Shown in pieces: positions 37,441-48,360 of a DNA stretch of 64,000 nucleotides (the first letter of the stretch is position 1; each line of letters starts with the position of its first letter). The translations under genes were made by a program, and so were the position numbers. Source of the DNA: Heracleum sosnowskyi (Eukaryota; Streptophyta; Magnoliopsida; Apiales; Apiaceae); assembly GCA_030848705.1 (NCBI GenBank), contig JAUIZM010000149.1, positions 1 to 64,000 of the forward strand. The letters are read 5' to 3'. The notes beneath the pieces are model-generated. The model did not search any database. It worked only from the letters and a program-made list of their open reading frames with translations, and was not told where the DNA came from.

Positions 37441-37619
37441 GAGGTACCGAATTTGGTACAAAAAATATACCGAATTACATGTGTTATAATTTGATTGACT
37501 CTATATTAATGGACCCACATGCATTCACATTAAATAATACCAATAAAAATATTTTTAAATGCCACATCAGCATTGCCGCATCATTTTGTACCAATTTTTG
37601 GTACCCAATTCGGTACCTC
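37441..37619. mobile_element. MITE with GAGGTACCGAATT inverted repeats (paralogue)
   Basis: Same element and position as 3422-3600, TA-flanked, so present before the block duplication. Confidence 0.7.
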
Positions 37620-38004
37620 TAACACTACTCTTATTAATATCTGTAATAAAAATAAGGAACCCATATGTATATATATCCGTTCACGAATTAAAAAACGCTT
37701 GTCTACCGTGTTATATGTACAATTTTTGAGAAATTTGGTTGAGATCTAGTTTTGATTTGCTTGAGCCAAATTGGCCATATCCAACAAATATTCTCAAAAT
37801 ATCTCTCCAATTCTTTTAATTATTAATATCTGTAGTAAAAAAAAAAAAATATATATATATATATATATACATATAAAGTCTTATTCAAATATAAACCAAT
37901 TTAAAATAGAAACTAAAAACTCTATCACACACAATTAAATACTCTCCCGCACACAACGCCACCATATCCCCTCTATTCTTAATTATATTTTTCCCATTAA
38001 TTGA

Positions 38005-39771
38005 CACTACAAGAAATCCCAAATTTGCCAACGAAATTTCCTAACGGAAACGTGTTCGTTGCTATTTACTAACGGATTCCTAACAAATTTGATTTTGCTG
38101 AAAAGTCAATGATACAATAACAGATTCGCAACGATTCAGTAACGGATATTTAGTAACGGAAATTTCCGTTGGGAGAAAGAGGGGGGAAAATTGCCCGCCC
38201 AAAATAACAACAGTCTACCAACGATTTAGTAACGGATATTTAGTAATGGAAACTTCCGTTGGCAGTTCGTTGCCAATCCGTTGTCAAGGTCTCCGCTCCC
38301 ATCCGTTACTAATCCATTGTAATTTTAGATCGGTTATATTAATTCCGTTAGTGGACCGTTATAATTTTAGATCGGTTAAACTAATTCCGTTACTAATCCG
38401 TTACAATTTTATATCGGTTAAAAAAATTCTGTTAGTAATCCGTTGGTAGGGTCATTGATTTCCAGTGAATCATTGATTTCTGAATAGTGGCTGATTCGAG
38501 TTTGCTGTGTATTGCTGTTGGTTTTTGTCAATTTATGGTTTTTGTGGATAGTTGCTTTTTCAAACCCCTCATGTCAAATTTTCCTTAAAAATTTCTGAGA
38601 GCATTTATCTGACAGCATATATATAATTTTGTATAATTTTATACAGGAAACATATTTAAGTCTTCGTGAGCAGCAGCTGAAGTCTGGACAGCGGATGAAA
38701 ATGCGTTGTTTTTTCAGGCAGCTGGCGGGTTTGACAAGAAGAAGAGAGTATACAGAGTTGGTTCATCACAGAGCCTGTTTTATCCATCAGAAGTTGCTCC
38801 TTGCACCTCATCATTTGCCCAAGAAGAAAACCAAAAGCTGCAACAAGAATTGAAAGAGAGGAAGGATCGGGTGATGGAAGTGGAAAAAGAGATGAACGAT
38901 CGGGTGAAAGAAGTGGAAAAAGAGATGAACGATCGGGTGAAAGAAGTGGAAAATCAACTAGCAATAATTTTGGAGGCTACTACCCGAAATCGTCAATCCC
39001 CTCATTCTAATGTTGACAATCAGGATGGCTTAGAAAATTAATATAATATGTTGTCTATGATGTTTTGGGTAAGAACATGTAGACATGTAGTGAAGTAGTT
39101 CTTAGCTCAAGACTTAGTTGGCTGTTGGGTTTGTGTAATTTGGATATGAATCCTATGACTAGAGGTTATAACTCTGTCCTTTTGAATTGTTTTATCTAAT
39201 GAAGTGCTGGTTATTAAAAAAGATTTTTTTTGTTATTTATTTTTATATGAAAAAATGTACAGGTTATACAAAAATAAGAAATGGCAATTATATGGTCACT
39301 GACCAAAAAGTACAAACAAATGAATCTGTTGGTAAAGTGTTGCTAACATTAATATTCGGGTAGAACTTCGTTACTAAAGTCAATAATTCCGTTGGCAAAG
39401 CGTTGCTAGTGTTAATATATTCCGTTGGCAGTTTGTTACTAAAGTTAACAACGGATATTCTGTTAGAACCATTGTAGAGTTACCAACGCCATTTCCGTTA
39501 GCAAAGTGTTGTTAGAATTGCCAACGGAATATACCGTTGGGAAATTGGTTATCTAGTGGTCAGTTCCAAATTAAAAGATCTATTATTAGTTGGTTGATAA
39601 TCCGTTGGTAACTGCAACAACGGAAAATAATCCGTTGGCAACAACTTCCCAACGAAGCTTATTCTAACGATTATTTTCGGTTGGCATTCCGTTGGCAAGC
39701 TGTTTTCCCAACGGATTTTCTTGCTTTGCCAACGGAATTTTCTGTTATCAAAAATAAAAATTCTTGTAATG
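38005..39771 (+). mobile_element. Deletion-derivative CACTA element, CACTA2
   Basis: 1,767 bp. It begins CACTACAAGAAATCCC and ends AAATTCTTGTAATG, one base off the consensus terminus (A for G in the fourth-last region). Flanked by TGA at 38002-38004 and 39772-39774; copy A has the empty site ATTGATGATC at 3968-3977. Subterminal regions carry dense AACGGA/TCCGTT motifs like CACTA1. The only coding remnant is the last exon of a TNPA-like gene, so mobilisation would need proteins in trans. Confidence 0.92.
38647..39041 (+). pseudogene. Last exon of a TNPA-like gene in CACTA2, frameshifted
   Basis: After an acceptor (ATACAG ending 38646) the exon encodes ETYLSLREQQLKSGQ, then shifts frame near 38693 into NALFFQAAGGFDKKKRVY. 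It aligns with the final exon at 33300 in CACTA1. The C-terminus is a coiled coil built from three 39-bp tandem units (EKEMNDRVKEV), replacing the acidic SDGQEDD repeats of the CACTA1 protein. Confidence 0.82.
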
Positions 39772-40345
39772 TGATGATCTTTTCTTGAAATCTGACTTCA
39801 CTGTATTTTTTTCCATCTCGTAACAATTAGTTTGCATACCATATTTGATATATTCCGACGATAAATCACTATTTATGCTTGCGAGAATCACTAAAAGTTT
39901 GGTGATTTATGTAAGAATAAATAGTGATTTCTGCATAAATCTAGTGATTTATTCTCCAGATCTATACGTAAATTACAAATTTTGTACCGCAAAATCACTA
40001 AATTTATATTTATATAAAAATAAATCGCTAGATTTATGCTGAAATCACTATTTATTTTTACATAAATCAGTAAAATTTTCACATATGGTATGCATATTGA
40101 TCGTTGGAAGATGGAGAAAAATATAGTGAAGTCGGATTTCAAAAAACGTTCATTGATTCACGGAAAAAATCAAACTAAAAACGAAGGGAATTAGGTGGGG
40201 TTGTGTATGTGAGAGTGTATTTTAATTGTGTGGGGTGCATGTAGAGGGCCAATAGATTAAATAAATCTAAGGGTTTATATTAGTTTCTAGTTTCTATTTT
40301 AATTTTGGTTTCTATTTGATCACTAGCCTATATATATATATATAT

Positions 40346-40974
40346 AACCCATCACAGCCGTTTAAAAACGATCATACGGCTGAGAAAAAGCACTGCAACA
40401 ATGTATCATTGCACCCCCCGAAATGTATCATTGCACCCCCCGCAATGATACATTGTTGGACCTCTTATATTTTTTTTACCAAAACTACCCTTTTGGGTTC
40501 AAAGTCATATCCAAGGATCAAACTCATACATCTCCTAAAGATGTATGCAATATTACCATTGCACCAACACAAGTAACTTTTTTTAAAATGATTCGTACCA
40601 AATATATCCAAAAACAAGAATTTATTTATTATTTGTAAATTGAAAATTAATTGAATATCAACCTAAATAAAATGTAACTTTAGTCGTAAAGTTGTGTTGG
40701 ATGTTTAAAGTAAATGAGCTAATGGACCCGGAGTCACGGATTTCGAACTCGACATGTTTAATTTAATAAATAATATTATTTTTTAAGGTAAAATAAAAAT
40801 AAGAATATTGCGGGGGTAAAATAAAATAATATTATTTTTAAACCCAAAAGGGTAGTTTTGGTAAAAAAAAAATATAAGAGGTCCAGCAATGTATCATTAC
40901 GGGGGGTGCAATGAATCATTGATGCAGTGCTTTTCATTAGTCGTATGATCGTTTTTAAAGGGCTGTGATGGGTT
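40346..40974. mobile_element. Inverted-repeat element (MULE-like)
   Basis: Arms of about 145 bp: AACCCATCACAGCC...GATCATACG at the left and its reverse complement at 40845-40974. Each arm contains CAATGTATCATT and GGGGGGTGCAATG motifs and a CCAAAACTACCCTTTTGGG palindrome-like segment. The interior is AT-rich and non-coding. It starts in a TA run, so a target duplication is hard to define. Confidence 0.65.
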
Positions 40975-41361
40975 GGTTGTGTAGCATTTCCTAACCAACG
41001 GGGGCTGTGGACCAAAACCCTATATATATATATATATATATATATGCATATAATAGTTGCTGATGCGTCTTTCCTACAGTAATTCTCCATTTTTAAGTCT
41101 TTGCCCCTATTTTCCGAGTTCATTACAAAAAAAACCACCCGCTTCCACGTTTGCACCGCACATAGTTCAAATTTTTCGGCAGCTAACTACTTTATGCACG
41201 TTATTTCAGAAGTAGACTATATAACATAAAATTATTAACATATAAACTTTATCCCTTAACAATTAAATTGCTTTTGTCAACGCCTACAAATCTATAAAGA
41301 TAGTGCATAAAGCTTACTTCCTACCTGCTCCTCGCCGTAGATTTGTACTATTAAATTAAAA
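40975..41361. other. Spacer with TA run
   Basis: A short (TA) tract at 41023-41044 and unassigned AT-rich sequence up to the next Helitron. No gene seen. Confidence 0.5.
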
Positions 41362-44021
41362 CTAGCTTTATAGCCCGTGCGAGGCACGGGCATGCTCTAA
41401 ACTCACCTGTTACTAAAATGTGTACATATTGTATTGTAAGATGCAATTTCTTCCATTTTGTACATGGACTTGTCGTGCTAATGAATAACGTTAGTTAGTG
41501 ATATACCTTGAAAACGTTTTAAAGTTTTGAATTCTACAATTGATGTCACTAAGCACAGACATTTATTTGTTTGGCAAGATCCAGTTAGTGATAAACGGCA
41601 AGTTTATGCAGATATTGTTTAAATACTGCTATTAAAATTATGTTTTTAGTATACGGGCATGCTCTAGATACGAATATATTTATTTATTTTTTTTCAAAAT
41701 ATATTGTACACCTAAACCTTAAATGTGCTCTAAATCAATTATATGATAGTTAATATTGACATCAGTATTGCTGTGAAGTTAACGATCCCCTAATTTGTTG
41801 AAGTGTTATGCTTATATATATAAAAATTTGATAATTGTAGTCTCTATCCGAGTTTAAGATTAATAGCAGATATATTGAATTCGATAATTCTACAATTGTG
41901 GATATACTTTATTTTATAAAACCATTACTTATATATCTCAAAAAGTTGGTAAATTGATTCGTGATAAGTTACTCGCTTTACCTTACAATTGCCACTTGAC
42001 ACAAATAATTTAACATTTAATACTTTTAATATTTTATCACAAATATTCGAAAATTTTAAACCGATATTAGTTTATATTTGATTTAGTCATACGATAACAA
42101 CCTCAACTTTCTTGTAGAAGCCTCCTATAATTTTTTTTAAATAGTATACAAAGAGAAAAATCTTTTCAAGTTTTCGGGTTATATACTTTGGTTCAATACT
42201 TTATATACTGGTTTGTCAAGATCGAGTTAGCGATACATGGCAAGTTTATGCATATATTGTTTAAACATTGCCATTAAAATTATGTTTTTAGTCCTACGTA
42301 CGTGCATGCTCTAGATACGAACATATTTTTTTATTATTTTCAAAATATATTGTATATCTAAACGTTAAATGTGCGATAAATCAATTATATGATAGTTATT
42401 ATTGACATCAGTATTGTTAACGATCCCCTAATTTGTTAAAGTGTTATGCTTATATATATATATATATATAATTGATAATTGTAATCTCCATCCAAGTTTA
42501 AGATTAATAGCAGCCATATTGAATTCGATAATTGTACAATTGTTGACATGCTTTATTTTAGAAAACTATTACTTTTATCTCTCAAAAATTGGTAAATTGA
42601 TTCGTGATAAATTACTCGCTTTACCTTACAATTGCCACTTGACACAAATAATTTAACATTCAATACTTTTAATATTTTATCATAAATATTCAAAAAATTT
42701 AAACCGATGTTAGTTTATATTTGATTTAGTACGATGACAACCTCAACTTTCTTGTAAAAGCCTCTTGCAAAAACTTTTTTATTAATATACAAATAGAAAA
42801 ATCTTTTCCAGTTTTCAGATTCAATACTTTATATACTGGTTTGGCAAGATCCAGTTAGTGATAAACGACAATTTTATGCAAATATTGTTTAAACACTGCC
42901 ATTATAATTATGTTTTTAGTCCTACGTACGGGCATGCTCTAGATACGAATATATTTTTTATTCCTTTTTTCAAAATATATCGTATATGTAAACGTTAAAT
43001 GTGCGATAAATCAATTATATGATAGTTAATATTCACATCAATATTGTTATGAAGTAAACGATCCCATGTTTTGTTGAAGTGTTATGCTTATATATATAAA
43101 CATTTGATAATTGTAATCTCCATCCGAGTTTAAACTTAATAACAGACATATTGAATTCGATAATTGTACAATTATGGATATACTTTATTTTAGAAAACTA
43201 TTACTTATATCTCTCAAAAAGTCGGTAAATTGATTCTTGATAAGTTACTCGCTTTACCTTACAATTACCACTTGACACAAATAATTTAATATTTTAAAAT
43301 AAATATTCGAAAATTTTAAACACATATTACTTTATATTTGATTTAGTCGTACGATGACAACCTCAACTTTCTTCTAAAATTCTGCTACAAAAACTTTTTG
43401 ATTAGTATACAAAGAGAAAAATATTTTCCAGTTTTCAGGTTCAATACTTTATACACTAATAGTGTAGTTTTCGAAAATAATCAACATATAAATTTTATTT
43501 ATTGAAGACGAAAATTTAAAAAATGGATCTCCAATTATAAGTTGTTAATGTCTAATAATGAAAAAGATTTAAATGTAAAATTATAGATAAAATTTGTTTT
43601 ATGCTTATTACATATGAGAATATAATTAGAAAGGAGTAAATATGTTGATAGTTTTAAATTTTAAATTAAATATTAAAGAAAGATATAGCAAGTGATATTT
43701 GGTTGACATTAAAAAATTTCAATATTGTAATAGTGGCAAATGTTAATATCGAATTTGTATTATAAAGATTATTGGTACTACTCTCAAAAAATATTAAGAA
43801 ACATAGAACAAGTGATTTTCGTGAATATGAGGTTAATAATTTTTAAGTGTTTATTCAAGTGTTGGGATGGTGTAGTGGATACATATGTACCCATTTGTCA
43901 CACCTAGGTCCTAGGTTCAATTCCCATCAATAACAAATTTTTTATCATTACTATAATATAAGAGGGGTACTTTAGTAATTTCAAGATGATTAAATTGTCT
44001 CACTAAACCCCTTAGTTGCTC

Positions 44022-44025
<4 letters not shown>
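41362..44025 (-). mobile_element. Non-autonomous Helitron H2
   Basis: Minus-strand 3' end: hairpin GCCCGTGC GAG GCACGGGC (41373-41391), then CTAG at 41365-41362 and host T. The 5' end falls in a TA tract around 44025 (TATATAATAGAGCAACTAAG on the minus strand). The interior is dominated by three ~635-bp tandem units. A tRNA-like box A/box B module lies near the 5' end on the plus strand at 43865-43925. Confidence 0.65.
41571..43455. repeat. Three ~635-bp tandem units inside H2
   Basis: Units start TTGGCAAGATCCAGTTAGTG (41571), TTGTCAAGATCGAGTTAG (42213) and TTGGCAAGATCCAGTTAGTG (42841). Shared landmarks include GGGCATGCTCTAGATACGAA, CAATTATATGATAGTTA and TTACTCGCTTTACCTTACAA. Units differ by point changes and short indels. 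Confidence 0.85.

Positions 44026-44074
<49 letters not shown>
44024..44074. repeat. (TA)n microsatellite between two Helitrons
   Basis: About 25 TA units between the 5' terminus of H2 and the 3' terminus of H3. Confidence 0.95.
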
Positions 44075-44075
<1 letters not shown>

Positions 44076-44595
44076 CTAGCATAAAAGCCCGTGCGAGGCA
44101 CGGACCGCTAGCTTAAATTGTGTTTATAAATTATTCTATGCATGATCATTATCGTTTCAAGTATATGATTGATATATATAGAGTTTTTCTTATTGATGGT
44201 ATATGTAGCTATTGGGTGCTTACTTAAGTATGTTCAAGTTTTTAATTTAGAAATTAATACGAGTATTACGAATAGTCGTCATGTTAGTTTACAATTTTTT
44301 TGCGAGATAGAATAGATACTGGGTGTTCTAGATGAGTTTTAGAACATTGCAATCCTAAATTTTCTTCCAATTCTTCAAGATGTTACATTCTGGAGAGTAG
44401 GTTTTATTACTGATTTTGATCAAAAGCCTTCGTAAATCTTCTAATACTCTACTTAGGTCTTGCGCTTTCAGTTCTTAAAACTTTCTTTCTAACTCGTTCA
44501 TATCTTTTCTTGCAATTTGTTGATTTTAAGCATTATTTTCCTTTGTTTCGCTTCCTCTATCTTTCAGACTTTCAAAACATCAAATAATTCAGTGC

Positions 44596-45106
44596 CAAGT
44601 AATTAGCCCAAATGCAACAACTTGGGTAATCCACAAACCCACCCCAAGTTCCCAAAAGATCATGATTTGTTGGTGCAATTTGTAGTAATACTTTGTGTTA
44701 TAAACTGAACTAAAGTCCCAACTCTTCTCAATTTTGAGACTCGAGTGGTACAAACTCCCCCACATAAACTCTTGACGGCATCGTTAGATCTGAACGGATA
44801 GTGCATAGGTCCAAGATCGTACATCTCTAGCGATTGTGAGATAATACTGACTAGTTTATGTCCCCACATCTGGACCTCAGTCCATTATGAAATAATACCA
44901 CCAGTCTTCGTGTCCCCACCTCCAGCACCTTCACGAATCAACTGCCGACCAATTGGCCCAAATGCAATAACGTGGGTAATCCACAAACCCACCACAGGTC
45001 TCCAAAAGATCATGATTGTTGGTACATTTAGTAGTTGTACTTTGTCTTATAAACTGTACTAAAGCCCTCACATTTCTCGATGTGAGACACAGGTGTTACA
45101 ATATGT
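44596..45106 (-). mobile_element. TRIM-like small LTR element
   Basis: Two direct repeats of about 150-175 bp (44600-44775 and 44955-45106) sharing GGGTAATCCACAAACCCACC, AAAGATCATGAT and TATAAACTG...ACTAAAG. On the minus strand the repeat begins TGTAACACCTGTGTCTCACA followed by TCGAGAAATGTG, like the TCTCACATCGG starts of plant TRIMs. About 180 bp separates the repeats; no coding. Confidence 0.5.
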
Positions 45107-45326
45107 TTTAATTTAATAATATTTCAATCAATTGTCAATATTAGTTCTTTATATATATATATATATATAAATTTCAAATACAATAATTTTTTTTTATTTT
45201 ACTACTAAAATTTTAAAACATATTTATGTTTAAATGACCTGGGTATGTCTAACTGATAATAATATTAACATTCGTGAAATATTATTTGCTATTATAACTT
45301 CAATTTTCATATTTTGTTGTATGACC

Positions 45327-45352
45327 CCGTGCAAGGCACGGCCATTTTCTAG
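45327..45352 (+). mobile_element. Plus-strand Helitron 3' terminus
   Basis: Hairpin CCGTGC AAG GCACGG (45327-45341), seven bases, then CTAG at 45349-45352 followed by T. Orientation is opposite to H3. No partner 5' end was identified. Confidence 0.6.
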
Positions 45353-47340
45353 TGATTAAAATAAAATTTTATTCTTTGTTGTTTAAATATTATATTTAGT
45401 TATATTTGGACATATTTTGTTCGTCTCGTTATAATATACTTACTTTAATTTATATAGATAATTTGATTGATCGGGGCCTATGATTTTAAATAACCCGGGG
45501 TGTATAATGTGATCGATCCGATCATAATATTTTTGTATGCTATATAATATCTTGTTTTCTAAAATTTGTTAACTGGACTATATATTTTTATATATTTATT
45601 TTTTACACAAATTAGTATCACCAAGTATTTTCCAACCCAAATTTATGTGTTTATATTGTCTAACCTTTTCAACATAACCATATAATTCGTTTAATTTTTT
45701 TTGTTGTACTATCTATTTATTTTTATTATCTCATATTTTAAATTGTTTTAATTCAAAACAAATAGTTTTCATATGTTATATATATGTATATATTAATCCA
45801 ATTCCAAATAACTAATTATTTTCTTCCATAAAATGACATTAAAATTCATGTGATAATAATTAAAAATGTCTCATATACATAATGCATCCAATCTAATTAT
45901 AAATCTACTCACTTTTATTATATCTATCTATTTATATTGTATTATTAAAACCGAAACATTGAAAGTTTTGTAGTCAATCGGTACGGTACTCGTATTTTGA
46001 TATTTGCACTTTAGTTCTTTTGTTTTTACAACTTAACCTTAATTTATTAAAAACAACGATTTTGATCAAAATACAATGTAGTCGGTCAGTTAGAATGATA
46101 CTCATATTTTGATATTTGCACTTTAATCCATTTACTTTTGCAACTTGACTTTGATTTATTAAAAATAACAATTTTAATTAAAAAATATTTTTTAAATACT
46201 GTTAAACACAAAATTCTTGAAACATAATTTAATCACGCTCAAACACAAACACATACGTCAATTCAACATCGAGTTCAACAATCACATAAAACTATTTAAA
46301 TTTAAGTTCATCTTCGTTAAAAAAAAGTATAAATATAAAATAAATTATTAAAATACATATGAGATAACAAATTTAAAAGTCATCTTTGCATTGCACCGGC
46401 CCTATGTTTGTATACATAAGAAGAATATTCGTAAATATCATGTATACATTTTATCGATATGTGTTATATAATAATGCTTATTGTAGAGATAGACATTCAC
46501 TCATTCTCGCCCAACCCCAATCCATTCTTTGCCCCGTTTCGGGCGGAGAATTGAGAACTTATCTGGCGATCGGGAAAAAATATGTAAAAAATTTCGGGGA
46601 TCGGGACGGGGTCAGGGATTAGTGTCTCCCTGCCACGCTTCCCGGTCCCCAATTTCTATATTTAACAAAAATATTATATATTTTCATGTATATTAAATAA
46701 ATTATTGTGAATAAATATGATTTGTATATATTCTTATAGTTTAAACTTTTAATCCATTTTTCTAATTTAAAGTTTTCACATGTAGAATACAATTAAATTA
46801 CAATAATATTTATTTTACCTCTTATTTAAAATAAATATTAATTTGAATTATTATTTAAAATATTAAATTAAATTTAAAATATAAATTATATATCATGATT
46901 TATCAAACTAATTTTATTATAAAATTTTAAAGAGATTTTATAGAAATTAATAAGTATGATTTAATAATTTAAATATATTGTATAGTACAAGAAAAGTTAG
47001 ACCCTTATATAAGAAAATAGAATATATTATAGTTAAAGTTACACAACCGAAATATTTATTTTAAACTAAAGGAAAGATAAAAATACACCACACTTAATAT
47101 TATTTTTGAAACTTAATATAAAAATTTTATAAGATTGGTAGTATATAGTTTTGTATGATATTTTAATAAATAAAAAATAAATATTATTAATATCCTTTGC
47201 AAACATACTCTAAAAAAAGAATTTAAAAAATAAAATTTAATAAATATTATAAATCATCTTGATTTTTACTTAAAAGTTTAAATAATAATTAATATAGGAT
47301 TAAGAATGATGTGAGGTTTATGTAATGTGATTTTTCACTC
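45353..47340. other. AT-rich interior of H3
   Basis: Contains a ~100-bp imperfect tandem pair at 45985-46185 (units with ACTCGTATTTTGATATTTGC) and a small GC-rich patch at 46490-46650 (CGGGGATCGGGACGGGG) unlike its surroundings. No gene or recognised domain. Confidence 0.45.
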
Positions 47341-47350
47341 AAAATCAAAA

Positions 47351-47740
47351 TGAGTCACGTAGCTCAATGGTAATAAGAATTATTTCCTTAGGGAAGGTTA
47401 GGGGTTCGATTCTGTACAAAAACATTATTTACTCTTTTTTTTTCTTTAGATAAGAGAGTAGTGGCATGCCATGTAATTTCAAAATATAAAGGGGTAAAAT
47501 TGTAATTTCACAGGGGTTTTATTTGCTCTTTTTACCCTTGTACCAAAATGAGTCATGTAGCTCAATGGTAATAAAAATTATTTCCTTAGGGAAGGTTAGG
47601 GGTTCGATTCTGCACAAAAACATTATTTACTCTTTTTTTTCTTTAGATAAGAGAGTAGTGGCATGCCATGTAATTTCAAAATATAAAAGGGTAAAATTGT
47701 AATTTCACATGGGTTTTATTTGCTCTTTTTACCCTTGTGT
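47351..47740 (+). repeat. Two tandem 198-bp units each with tRNA-like box A and box B
   Basis: Units start at 47351 and 47549. Each reads GTAGCTCAATGGTAATAAG (box A-like) and GGTTCGATTC (box B; 47403-47412, 47601-47610), then runs of T and ends TTTTTACCCTTG. They are near-identical. They could be SINE-like or tRNA-derived modules captured by a Helitron. They cannot fold as a normal tRNA that I can see. Confidence 0.65.
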
Positions 47741-47759
47741 TCTCCTATTATATATAGAA

Positions 47760-48360
47760 GAGATAATAGAAGATTTATAATTATCATGTTAGAATTTCAA
47801 ATTTTCAATCAATAATGGAAGTACATACTATCATTAATGTAACTACCCATTAATCACTCAATTCTTTTTCCTAAACCATTATCTTTCTTCATTTACCCGC
47901 CCTGTAAAAGCTTTTCTGGATCAAGAATCAAAAATGGAAAAGGTATATACGTTGATGCCTATTTACCTTTCAGTTTTCATTATATATTGCTAACAATTGT
48001 TAACAAATTTGAATAGGCGCATGATGATGAAAATGAGAGACCTTGGCATTTATTCACATCTGAAAATATGAATCAAGATATGATTTTGTTCCAAATTTGT
48101 TCATCCCTTTTTTTAATACAATACTTTTTTCATATAAATCTTCAGTGATTGTCAGGTTATAGGAAGAAGGATCGCAGACGAAAAATGTTAAACAACAAGG
48201 ACAATGTTTTCTGCCTGCCCACAAACGGATCAACCGCTCTTTTGTCTCCTCTTACAAGATTAAGTAAATGTTCCTTACATAGTACTTAATGTGCATCTAT
48301 TCACCCGTGTTAGTTTGTTGCATTCACTACTCAATGATTAAACTGTGAACTGCACAAATT
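47760..48360. other. Region upstream of the helicase fragment
   Basis: AT-rich. Short possible exons (for example ATGGAAAAG|GTATAT at 47934 and a frame with ERPWHLFTSENMNQDM near 48038) may belong to the same decayed gene but match nothing I recognise. Confidence 0.35.

Larger units (their letters stand above)
37873..40330. mobile_element. Foldback element (copy B), interrupted by CACTA2
   Basis: Left arm 37873-38004 continuing at 39775-39845, internal segment 39845-40083, right arm about 40083-40330. Arms are diverged inverted repeats as in copy A. The internal TAGTGATTT-rich segment lies inverted relative to 4580-4800. It ends beside a TA run, as in A, which also marks the end of A/B homology. 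Confidence 0.6.
44076..47758 (-). mobile_element. Composite Helitron H3
   Basis: Minus-strand 3' end: hairpin CCGTGC GAG GCACGG (44089-44103) with CTAG at 44079-44076 and host T. A matching minus-strand 5' end, TCTATATATAATAGGAG, lies at 47758. A TRIM-like element (44596-45106), a plus-strand Helitron 3' end (45327-45352) and two tandem tRNA-like modules (47351-47740) occur inside, so this may be a nest rather than one element. No Helitron protein frame within it. Confidence 0.5.

Noticed and set aside
41571..43455. CRISPR-like array
   Set aside because: Long adjacent tandem units without short repeats or unique spacers, in a plant Helitron context.
46490..46650. GC-rich patch as a possible gene fragment
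   Set aside because: No recognisable protein motif in any frame and no flanking gene structure.
47359..47412. Possible tRNA gene
   Set aside because: Box A and box B motifs are present, but I could not see matching acceptor and anticodon stems; the unit is tandemly repeated with transposon sequence.
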